Shown: positions 1-5,218 of the stretch, piece after piece
Numbering within the stretch: the stretch's first letter is position 1
Layout of the letters: each line of letters starts with the position of its first letter
Origin: AR5 sp041497115
GTDB lineage: Bacteria; Methylomirabilota; Methylomirabilia; Rokubacteriales; CSP1-6
NCBI GenBank assembly: GCA_041497115.1
Contig: JBGQFW010000178.1
Span: 1 to 5,218, forward strand
Length of the DNA: 5,218 nucleotides
Direction: 5' to 3'
Notes under the pieces: generated by a model
The model's input: only the letters and a program-made list of their open reading frames with translations
What the model was told of the DNA's origin: nothing
Database searches by the model: none
Translations under genes and position numbers: made by a program

Positions 1-1
1 C

Positions 2-283
2 GTGCTCTACGCGACGGTGCGCCGCTGGATCATCGAGTACAACTTCTCGCGCCAGGACGAGGCGGTCATGCTCCACCAGCGCTACGACACGCCGGAGAAG
101 CTCTCCGGCACCGACGCGGAGGTGATCGCCTGGCGCCGGCTCGTCGTCACCAGGCACCTGGGCGGGCGCGACGCGCCCTTCGAGTACCGCAACCCCGACG
201 GCTTGGCGCCCGACGCGGTGCCGCTCGAGCGCGTCTCGGTGCGCTACCTGCAAGAACAGGCGAGGGCGAAGGGCGCGCGCTAG
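2..283 (+). CDS. Rieske-type aromatic-ring-hydroxylating oxygenase alpha subunit, C-terminal fragment
   Basis: This is the last 93 codons of a gene whose 5' part lies outside the window; the GTG at position 2 is probably an internal Val. The pattern FSRQDEAVM, then PEKLSGTDAEVIAWRRLVV (residues ~15-49), resembles the end of the catalytic domain of phthalate/vanillate-type Rieske oxygenases, which carry a QDxA...(E)HLGxSDxxIxxxRRLLL pattern. From family knowledge, the Asp of that QD (residue 19 here) is the likely carboxylate ligand of the mononuclear iron. Such enzymes hydroxylate or demethylate aromatic acids using electrons from a reductase partner. The Rieske [2Fe-2S] domain and the His iron ligands would lie upstream and cannot be seen, so the assignment rests on about 35 residues. 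The stop overlaps that of the convergent DUF885 gene by 4 bp. Confidence 0.6.
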   Translation: MLYATVRRWIIEYNFSRQDEAVMLHQRYDTPEKLSGTDAEVIAWRRLVVTRHLGGRDAPFEYRNPDGLAPDAVPLERVSVRYLQEQARAKGAR

Positions 284-2025
284 CGGCGGGCCGCGGCAAG
301 CCAGCGGTCCATCTTGGCCTCCAGCACGCTGAGCGGCAGCGACCCGTCCCGGAGCAGCTCGTCGTGGAAGGCGCGCACGTCGAACGCCGCCCCCAGCGCG
401 GCCTCCGCCCGGCGTCGCAGGGCGAGAAACCGGAGCTGGCCGATCTTGTAGCCGAGCGCCTGCCCCGGCCACGCCATGTACCGCTCGACCTCGCGCTCGT
501 TGTCCGGCGTCGGCCCGCCGAGATACCGGACGGCCTGCTCGCGTGTCCACCCCTTGGCGTGCAGCCCGACGTCCACGACCAGGCGACGGGCCCGGAACAG
601 CTCGCCGCCCAGCATGCCGAGACGATCCCAGCGGCTTGGATAAACGCCGAGGTCCACGCCGAGCCCCTCGGCGTAGAGCGCCCAGCCTTCGCCGAACGCG
701 GTGTACCAGCCGAAGCGCCGGAATCCCGGCAGATCCTTGCGCTCGCGCTGCAGCGTGACCTGGAAGTGATGGCCGGGCAGCGCCTCGTGCAGAAAGAGAT
801 TGCGGTAGACGGCGGCGCCGTTGCGGCCGCGGACGTCGGCGGCGTTCAGGTAGAAGACGCCCGGGCGCGAGCCGTCGAGCGCGGCTGACTCGTAGCTCGA
901 CGGCATCGAGCGCTCGCGGTACGCCTCGATCGGGCGAATCTCGAAGCCGGCGTGGGGGAAGCGGCCGAACAGGCGCGGCAGCGCCGCCTCCACGTCGGCG
1001 CGGAGCGTCGCGTAGCCGGCCAGCAGCGTGTCCACCTCGTGGTAGCGGGGCGGCGGCGGCTCATGGGCGGCGGCGATCTCCGCGCGCAGCGCGGTGATGG
1101 CGGCGGTGATCCGCGCGACCTCGGCGACGCCGATGTCGTAGATCTCGTCCGGGGTGAGATCGGTCGTGGTCGAGACCCCGACCGCCCATCTGTACCAGCC
1201 GCGACCCTCGGGCAGGGCGCCGAACCCGGCCGAGGTGCGGCAGTGCGGCAGGTACTCGTCGTGGACGAAGGCGCGCAGCCGCCGGTAGGCCGGCACGATC
1301 TTGTCGCGGATCGCTGCGAGGTACGCGCCGGTGAGATCACGGCGCGTCGGCTCGTCGATGCCCGCCGGGAAGTTGCGAAGGGGCTCCCAGAAGAGGCTCG
1401 TGTGCGGGTCCTCGACGATCTGGGCGTCGAGCTGGGGAAGCACGCTCAGCATGACCTCGCGCGGCTGGGTGATGCCGCGGGCGACGCCGGCGCGCATGTT
1501 GGCGATCGCCGTGTCCATCCAGGTCACGAAGCCGTCGACGCGCCCGAGGAAGTCCCAGTAGTTCTGCGCGGTCTTGAACGGGTGGTTGGCCTTGCCCGCT
1601 CCGACGATGGGGAAGCGGCTCGGCCAGCTCTGGCCCACCTGGTTGACCGGCAGCACGTGCCAGGGGTACTGGAAGCTCGTCACGCAGGTACCGAGCCGGA
1701 ACTGGAACGTGTCGTAGCTGACGCGCTCGGCATCGCGCAGCGCGCCGGCCTCGACGCGGCGCAGGTCGTCGCGATAGCGGGTGCACAGCGCCTGCAGATC
1801 GCGGCGATACTCCTCGCCGATGTCGTTGGCGAGCACCCGGTCGTACTGGCGCAGCCCCCGCTCGCTGGCGAGGAACGGATAGAAGGGAGTGACCTCGCGA
1901 TCCCATCCGCGCAGCAGGGCGGCCAGCTCCGCCGGTGGCCCCGACGGCCGTCCCGCGCAGGCGTGGGCGCCCACGACGATCGCCACGAGGGCGGCGCACG
2001 ACAGCCAGCGTGTGGCGGGTGACAC
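280..2025 (-). CDS. DUF885-family (COG4805) exported putative metal-dependent hydrolase
   Basis: This encodes 581 residues from a GTG at 2025. I chose this start because GGAGG lies 8 bp upstream and because it places a signal peptide exactly at the N-terminus: Arg6, a hydrophobic core at ~7-19, then AHAC at 20-23. The open frame continues upstream to 2172, but that part is Arg-rich, lacks family character and runs into the divergent gene. Family signatures are HEALPGHH at ~413-420, GEGWALYAEGLG at ~445-456 and MAWPGQALGYKIG at ~517-529. The His/Glu motifs suggest a metal site and peptidase-like or other hydrolase chemistry, but DUF885 proteins are largely uncharacterised and no substrate can be named. 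Length fits the family (about 550-620). A-H-A before Cys23 could be a signal peptidase I site or a poor lipobox (no Leu at -3), so the protein is periplasmic or membrane-tethered. It does not match the catabolic genes beside it in function. Confidence 0.88.
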   Translation of the reverse strand: MSPATRWLSCAALVAIVVGAHACAGRPSGPPAELAALLRGWDREVTPFYPFLASERGLRQYDRVLANDIGEEYRRDLQALCTRYRDDLRRVEAGALRDAERVSYDTFQFRLGTCVTSFQYPWHVLPVNQVGQSWPSRFPIVGAGKANHPFKTAQNYWDFLGRVDGFVTWMDTAIANMRAGVARGITQPREVMLSVLPQLDAQIVEDPHTSLFWEPLRNFPAGIDEPTRRDLTGAYLAAIRDKIVPAYRRLRAFVHDEYLPHCRTSAGFGALPEGRGWYRWAVGVSTTTDLTPDEIYDIGVAEVARITAAITALRAEIAAAHEPPPPRYHEVDTLLAGYATLRADVEAALPRLFGRFPHAGFEIRPIEAYRERSMPSSYESAALDGSRPGVFYLNAADVRGRNGAAVYRNLFLHEALPGHHFQVTLQRERKDLPGFRRFGWYTAFGEGWALYAEGLGVDLGVYPSRWDRLGMLGGELFRARRLVVDVGLHAKGWTREQAVRYLGGPTPDNEREVERYMAWPGQALGYKIGQLRFLALRRRAEAALGAAFDVRAFHDELLRDGSLPLSVLEAKMDRWLAAARR

Positions 2026-2033
2026 GGTGGGAT

Positions 2034-2038
2034 CCTCC
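2034..2038 (-). promoter_or_regulatory. Shine-Dalgarno of the DUF885 gene
   Basis: On the minus strand a GGAGG lies 8 nt upstream of the GTG at 2025. It decides the start of the DUF885 gene against the longer open frame that reaches 2172. The first residues after this GTG form the basic and hydrophobic parts of a signal peptide, which supports the choice independently. Confidence 0.75.
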
Positions 2039-2056
2039 GTCGCCGCCGGTCGTCCG

Positions 2057-2085
2057 TTGACCCGGTCGGCGGCGACGATTATAGT
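2057..2085 (+). promoter_or_regulatory. Sigma70-type promoter for the SDR-bicupin unit
   Basis: TTGACC (2057-2062) is followed after exactly 17 bp by TATAGT (2080-2085); each hexamer matches the TTGACA/TATAAT consensus at five of six positions. It lies in the 68-bp gap between divergent starts, just where a promoter for the + strand genes is expected. The predicted transcription start is about 2091-2094, at the TTG initiation codon, so the mRNA would have essentially no leader. In an otherwise very GC-rich window the AT-rich stretch at 2078-2085 stands out. Not tested experimentally. Confidence 0.6.
2078..2083 (-). promoter_or_regulatory. Consensus -10 (TATAAT) for the DUF885 gene, overlapping the + promoter
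   Basis: The plus-strand ATTATA reads TATAAT on the minus strand, a perfect -10 hexamer. Transcription would start near 2071 and give a leader of about 45 nt containing the GGAGG of the DUF885 gene. No good -35 is visible at 16-18 bp upstream (that region is GC-rich and lies within the SDR coding sequence), and there is no TGn extension, so strength is uncertain. Four base pairs are shared with the opposing TATAGT, so RNA polymerase probably cannot open both directions at once. Confidence 0.45.
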
Positions 2086-2093
2086 CGGCTCCC

Positions 2094-2894
2094 TTGAAGC
2101 TCGCCGGGAAGGTCGCGATCGTGACGGGGACGAGCCCCAACATCGGCGGCGGCATCGCCGAGGGGCTCGCACATGCCGGGGCCCGCGTCGTCTGCGTGGA
2201 CGTCGTGGCCGACAACGCGCAGCAGTGCGCGGAAGCGATCCGGGACGCCGGCGGGGACGCGCTCGGCCTCGCGTGCGACGTCACCGACGAGCGCGCGGTG
2301 GCGGCGATGGTCGCGCGGGCGCGCGACGCGTGGGGCGGCGTGGACGTGCTCGTCAACAACGCCGGGATCCTCGGCGGCCAGAGCGTGCTCGAGATGGACC
2401 TCGAGCGCTGGCAGCGCCAGCTCGCGGTGAATCTGACCGGCACGTTCCTGTGCACCAAGCACGTGGCCCGGCTCATGGTGGAGCGGGGCACGCGCGGCAG
2501 CATCATCGTGATCGTCTCCACCGCCGGCCACCAGGGGCAGGCGGACAACATCGGCTACTGCACGAGCAAGAGCGGGCTGCTCAACTTCACGCGCGCCGCG
2601 GCGATGGACCTGGTGCGCCACGGCATCCGCGTCAACAGCCTCACGCCGACGGCGACGGACGCCGAGGAGGCGGCCGAGCGGGCGGTGGCGTGGGGCCGGG
2701 CGCGTCCCGAGCGGCGCGGACGGCTGCTCGACTTCCAGAAAATGGTCCCGATGGGCCGGCTGCCGAGCCCGCGCCACTACGCTCAGGCCGCGGTCTTTCT
2801 GGCGTCCGACGATGCCGAGATGATCACCGGCATCGACCTGCGGGTGGACGCCGGCGCCATCGCCAAGTACTGGCCGTGGATCCCGCATCCGTGA
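2094..2894 (+). CDS. Short-chain dehydrogenase/reductase (classical SDR)
   Basis: This is a 266-residue NAD(P)-dependent oxidoreductase, the usual length for classical SDRs. Cofactor motif: TGTSPNIG at 11-18, in which Asn16 takes the place of the middle Gly, a known variation. Asp36 at the end of the second beta strand favours NAD(H). CDV is at 61-63 and NNAG at 88-91. The catalytic tetrad is Asn113, Ser142, Tyr155, Lys159 (YCTSK). The substrate loop at ~184-222 is long and rich in charged residues, and the C-terminus ends in an aromatic tail (KYWPWIPHP), so the substrate cannot be inferred. The TTG start is forced: an in-frame TAG lies at 2082-2084, and later starts would remove the first beta strand. 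No Shine-Dalgarno precedes it. It is probably co-transcribed with the bicupin 40 bp downstream, which suggests a dehydrogenase step in aromatic or hydroxy-acid catabolism. Confidence 0.92.
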   Translation: MKLAGKVAIVTGTSPNIGGGIAEGLAHAGARVVCVDVVADNAQQCAEAIRDAGGDALGLACDVTDERAVAAMVARARDAWGGVDVLVNNAGILGGQSVLEMDLERWQRQLAVNLTGTFLCTKHVARLMVERGTRGSIIVIVSTAGHQGQADNIGYCTSKSGLLNFTRAAAMDLVRHGIRVNSLTPTATDAEEAAERAVAWGRARPERRGRLLDFQKMVPMGRLPSPRHYAQAAVFLASDDAEMITGIDLRVDAGAIAKYWPWIPHP

Positions 2895-2934
2895 GCCGGC
2901 GGGAGTACACTGCCGCCACGGAGGCAACGCCGTC
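2895..2934 (+). promoter_or_regulatory. SDR-bicupin intergenic spacer with ribosome binding site
   Basis: This 40-bp gap contains GGAGG at 2920-2924, 10 nt upstream of the bicupin ATG at 2935, a slightly long but acceptable spacing. TACACT at 2906-2911 matches four of six positions of a -10 hexamer, but there is no convincing -35, so an internal promoter is possible but weak. No terminator hairpin is visible, which favours co-transcription with the SDR gene. Confidence 0.5.
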
Positions 2935-3906
2935 ATGAGCACGCGCGCCAGTGTGGCGTCCGCCCGCGACGAGTTCGTCTCGACCCTGTCGGCCGCCGGC
3001 CTCGACGCCCCGTGGCTGCAGCCCGGCCCGCTCATCCGCCCCAAGGCCTCGGCGATGCAGGCGCGCGTGTGGCGCCGGCGCGACATCGAGCCGCTCGTGC
3101 GCCGCACGCCGGAGTTCATGGCGCCGGGCCGCGGCGCCGAGCGGCGCATCCTGCGATTGGACAACCCCGGGGTGCCCGAGCGCACCGCCGCGCACACGAT
3201 CTCGATCGCCGTGCAGTACCTGCTGCCCGGCGAGGTCGCGCCCGCCCACCGCCACACGCCCAACGCCGTGCGCTTCATGCTGCACGGGGAGGGCGCCTAC
3301 ACGACGATCGAGGGCGACAAGTTCGTCATGCGTCGCGGTGACCTGGTCGTCACGCCGAGCATGACCTGGCACGACCACGGCAACGAGGGGCGCGAGCCGG
3401 TCGTGTGGACCGACGGCCTCGACTCGCCCGTCGTGCGCTATCTCGAGAACCTCATGATGGATCCCTACGAGGGCGAGACTCAGCCGGTGCGCACGGGGCC
3501 GCCGGCGCGCCACCTGCACTATCGCTGGGAGACGGCGTACGCCGAGCTGCTCCGGCGCTCGGCCGGCGAGGCCGATCCCTTCGACGACGTCCTCATGGAG
3601 TACCTCGACCCCGCCACCGGCCGCTCGGTGGTGCCGGCGCTCGGCTGCTATCTGCAGATGCTGCGCCCCGGCGTGCGCACGCGCGCTCACCGCGAGACCT
3701 CCAGCGCCGTCTATCACGTCTTCGCCGGAAGCGGCGTCACCGAGATCGACGGCATCCGCCACCCGTGGGGCGAGGGCGACTTCTTCGCGATCCCCCCGCG
3801 CGCGCTGCACGCCCACGCCAACACGGACACCGCGCCGGCGATCCTCTACTCCGTCCAGGACGTGCCGCTGCTGCGCGCGCTCGGCTTCTACCGCGTCGAG
3901 GCGTAG
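2935..3906 (+). CDS. Gentisate 1,2-dioxygenase-like bicupin ring-cleaving dioxygenase
   Basis: This is a 323-residue cytosolic bicupin, slightly shorter than typical gentisate/salicylate 1,2-dioxygenases (about 340-370). Family enzymes open gentisate-type rings with Fe(II) and O2. N-terminal cupin, ~90-150: QYLLPGE, then HRH (His105, His107), Arg113, and TPSMTWHDHGNEG with His146 and His148. His105, His107 and His146 are the expected iron triad, and the spacing agrees with the family. Asp160 follows in WTDGLD. C-terminal cupin, ~235-305: His252-x-Glu254 and HAHAN (His292-Asn296), with Tyr260 where a cupin Glu would be, so metal binding is probably degenerate there. Ser90 stands where I recall a Trp in salicylate dioxygenase, so the substrate may not be gentisate; 1-hydroxy-2-naphthoate or another salicylate-like acid is possible. 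It lies downstream of an SDR gene and overlaps the convergent cyclase gene by 19 bp. Confidence 0.85.
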   Translation: MSTRASVASARDEFVSTLSAAGLDAPWLQPGPLIRPKASAMQARVWRRRDIEPLVRRTPEFMAPGRGAERRILRLDNPGVPERTAAHTISIAVQYLLPGEVAPAHRHTPNAVRFMLHGEGAYTTIEGDKFVMRRGDLVVTPSMTWHDHGNEGREPVVWTDGLDSPVVRYLENLMMDPYEGETQPVRTGPPARHLHYRWETAYAELLRRSAGEADPFDDVLMEYLDPATGRSVVPALGCYLQMLRPGVRTRAHRETSSAVYHVFAGSGVTEIDGIRHPWGEGDFFAIPPRALHAHANTDTAPAILYSVQDVPLLRALGFYRVEA

Positions 3907-4940
3907 ACCGGCGCAGGTTCGGCCAGGCTGTACGCGGCCACCCGTGCCTCCTTGCCCCTGAGCGCGAGCTCTCCGCACCGCGTCGCCTCGATGTCGGGCG
4001 GCAGCGCGAGCCGTTCCAGCAGCGCCCCCGAAGCGACCAGGTCGAGCCCCGCTCGCTTGGCGTACTCCTCCAGGCGGGCGGCGGTGTTGAGGATGTCCCC
4101 CACGAAGACGATCTGCTGCCGGAGGTCGCCGAGCTCGCCGGCGGTGACCGCGCCGCCGTGCAGTCCGCCGCGGAAGCGGGGCACCACGCAGAAATCGCGC
4201 TCGTACCCGGCGGCGCGGCGCGCGAGGGCCGCGCGGATCCAGAAAAAGCAGCGGACGCAGTTGGCCGCGCGCACGCCGGCCTCGAGCGGCCACGTGATCA
4301 CGACCTCGTCGCCCGCGTACTGGTAGATCTCCCCCTCGGCTTCCAGCACCGGCTCCGTCAGGTCGTCCGCGAAGCGGCGGAGCAGCTCGAAGTACGCGGC
4401 GCTCCCCAGCCGTTCGGCGAGCTGCGTGGAGCCCTCGAGATCGAGGAAGAGGAAGATGCGCTCCTCGGCCTTCGGCCGGTGGTAGACGCCGGCGACGAAG
4501 TACCCGAGGACGTTGGCGCCGATCATGCGGTTCATCTGCACGACGAACTGGACCGCGATCACGACGACAGCGAAGAAGGGCAGGGCATACCTCAAGTGAG
4601 GCTCGAAGAAGCTCGTCAGGAAGCGCCCCGGCTCGAGGGTCGTCACGACCTGGCCGGCGGCGCGGCCCACGAGGAACAGCGTGAGCGCGATCGCGCTGCT
4701 GAGCGCCAGATCTGCTCGAAAGCCGAGACGCCGGAACCACGGGCGCAGCCAGCCGTCGCGGATGAAGACGAAGTAGCCGCCAACGACGAGGGAAATGAGG
4801 ACGGCGTCGACCACGCCCCGGATCGCCGATCTCAGGGAGGCCTCACTGGTGAGGACGTTGAAGACGGGCGTGAGCACGACGGCGACGAGCATGATCGCCG
4901 CGAGCTGCCGGCGGCGCGTCCGCGCGCGGGCGGTTCCCAC
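3888..4940 (-). CDS. Membrane-anchored class III adenylate/guanylate cyclase
   Basis: This is a 350-residue protein. The N-terminal half has four predicted membrane helices (~13-31, 42-60, 78-96, 117-136) after an Arg-rich start. A short linker (~137-158, ending YHRP) leads to a cytosolic class III cyclase domain (~160-345) that would make cAMP or cGMP as a dimer. Metal-binding Asp167 is in FLDLEGST and Asp211 in YQYAGDEVV; Asn285 and Arg289 of NTAAR match the transition-state residues. The purine-selecting positions are unusual: Gln207 where Lys is typical of adenylate cyclases, and Val278 where Asp or Thr is typical. I recall similar IYQYxGDE forms in other bacterial membrane cyclases, so the protein is probably active, but nucleotide choice is open. 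The GTG at 4940 lies 2 nt after the stop of the CoA-transferase gene, with no clear Shine-Dalgarno, which suggests translational coupling. An ATG at codon 17 lies inside the first helix and is less likely. Confidence 0.88.
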   Translation of the reverse strand: MGTARARTRRRQLAAIMLVAVVLTPVFNVLTSEASLRSAIRGVVDAVLISLVVGGYFVFIRDGWLRPWFRRLGFRADLALSSAIALTLFLVGRAAGQVVTTLEPGRFLTSFFEPHLRYALPFFAVVVIAVQFVVQMNRMIGANVLGYFVAGVYHRPKAEERIFLFLDLEGSTQLAERLGSAAYFELLRRFADDLTEPVLEAEGEIYQYAGDEVVITWPLEAGVRAANCVRCFFWIRAALARRAAGYERDFCVVPRFRGGLHGGAVTAGELGDLRQQIVFVGDILNTAARLEEYAKRAGLDLVASGALLERLALPPDIEATRCGELALRGKEARVAAYSLAEPAPVYASTR

Positions 4941-4942
4941 GC

Positions 4943-5218
4943 TCAGGCGATCGCGCCGGCTCTCCGCAGCGCGTCCAGCGCGGCGCGGTCGTAGCCGAGC
5001 AGGCGGCCGAGGACCTCGTCGGTGTGCTGGCCGGGCGTGGGCACCGGGCCGACGCGCGCGGGCGTCTTCGAGAGCTTGATCGTCGCGCCGGGCAGGTACA
5101 TCTCGCCGGCGATCGGGTCCTCGCGCTTCACGAGCATCTCGCGCGCCCAGAGGTGCGGATCCTTCGCCACCTCGGGGATCGTCCGCACCGGCGCCACCGG
5201 GATGCCGGCCTCCAGCAG
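4943..5218 (-). CDS. CaiB/BaiF family (family III) CoA-transferase, C-terminal fragment
   Basis: This is the final 91 residues of a gene that runs past the right edge; no stop interrupts the frame up to 5218, and the GTG at 5197 is an internal Val. The sequence LLEAGIPVAPVRTIPEVAKD, then DPHLWAREML at ~27-36, PGATIKLSKTP at ~46-56 and GQHTDEVLGRLLGY at ~64-77, is the characteristic end of family III CoA-transferases. These enzymes move CoA between carboxylic acids (for example formyl-CoA, carnitine, succinyl-CoA:acid types). The catalytic Asp lies in the missing N-terminal part, so the acid specificity cannot be read. It is upstream of and almost abutting the cyclase gene on the same strand, so the two probably share a transcript. 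Confidence 0.9.
   Translation of the reverse strand: MLEAGIPVAPVRTIPEVAKDPHLWAREMLVKREDPIAGEMYLPGATIKLSKTPARVGPVPTPGQHTDEVLGRLLGYDRAALDALRRAGAIA

Noticed and set aside
952..2022. 356-codon open frame on + antisense to the DUF885 gene
   Set aside because: Its translation is low-complexity Arg/Ala/Gly/Val-rich without motifs, as expected for the mirror of a high-GC gene. The minus strand has clear DUF885 signatures.
2026..2172. N-terminal extension of the DUF885 frame by 49 codons
   Set aside because: It is Arg/Ser-rich, has no family similarity, covers the promoter region and the start of the divergent SDR gene, and would bury the signal peptide. The GTG at 2025 has a proper ribosome binding site.
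2906..2911. TACACT as a separate promoter for the bicupin gene
   Set aside because: Only four of six positions match and no -35 is found at a suitable distance; co-transcription with the SDR gene is simpler.
2079..3278. 399-codon open frame on - antisense to the SDR and bicupin genes
   Set aside because: The plus-strand proteins have full catalytic motifs, while this frame is an Arg/Ala/His-rich mirror without domain features.
2824..4740. 638-codon open frame on - covering the cyclase and bicupin regions
   Set aside because: It is a shifted-frame shadow of the cyclase on the same strand and antisense to the bicupin; the composition is Arg-dominated and no motif is seen.
3405..4994. 529-codon open frame on + spanning the bicupin end and the antisense of the cyclase
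   Set aside because: It crosses two well-supported genes in other frames, is Arg/Ala-rich and has no recognisable domain; a product of GC bias and few stops.
1..5218. Mobile elements, CRISPR, RNA genes, long repeats
   Set aside because: No direct-repeat arrays, terminal inverted repeats, transposase motifs, tRNA or rRNA patterns were seen; the GC-rich short repeats are coding-sequence composition.

Overview
This is a high-GC chromosomal segment (roughly 70% G+C by eye) with tightly packed genes, GTG and TTG starts and almost no intergenic space. The gene content is a Rieske-type oxygenase tail, an SDR dehydrogenase, a gentisate-dioxygenase-like bicupin, a family III CoA-transferase, a DUF885 protein and a membrane-anchored class III cyclase. 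This suits a free-living soil, sediment or subsurface bacterium with broad aromatic/acyl-CoA catabolism. Candidatus Rokubacteria/Methylomirabilota or a high-GC proteobacterium are guesses from general gene flavour; no marker gene fixes the taxon.

Layout, left to right. (1) 2-283 (+) is the C-terminal end of an aromatic-ring-hydroxylating (Rieske) oxygenase alpha subunit, cut by the window edge. (2) 280-2025 (-) is an exported DUF885-family protein, convergent with the first gene and sharing the CTAG that holds both stop codons. (3) 2026-2093 is a 68-bp divergent promoter region. It carries a near-consensus sigma70-type promoter on + and a perfect TATAAT on - that overlap at one symmetric -10. 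(4) 2094-2894 (+) is an SDR dehydrogenase that appears to be read from a leaderless or nearly leaderless transcript with a TTG start. (5) 2935-3906 (+) is a gentisate 1,2-dioxygenase-like bicupin, 40 bp downstream and probably in the same operon. (6) 3888-4940 (-) is a four-helix membrane class III nucleotidyl cyclase, convergent with the bicupin and overlapping it by 19 bp. (7) 4943-5218 (-) is the C-terminal part of a CaiB/BaiF CoA-transferase, cut by the right edge and ending 2 bp before the cyclase start.

How they may work together (inference): the oxygenase, dehydrogenase and ring-cleaving bicupin have the activities expected of an aromatic-acid degradation locus, and the CoA-transferase could activate acid products or substrates. 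The DUF885 protein and the cyclase have no evident catabolic role. No mobile element, tRNA, rRNA, CRISPR array or notable repeat was found. I see no clearly new multi-gene system. The most distinctive points are the symmetric divergent promoter with its TTG leaderless start, and the unusual pocket residues in the cyclase and the bicupin.
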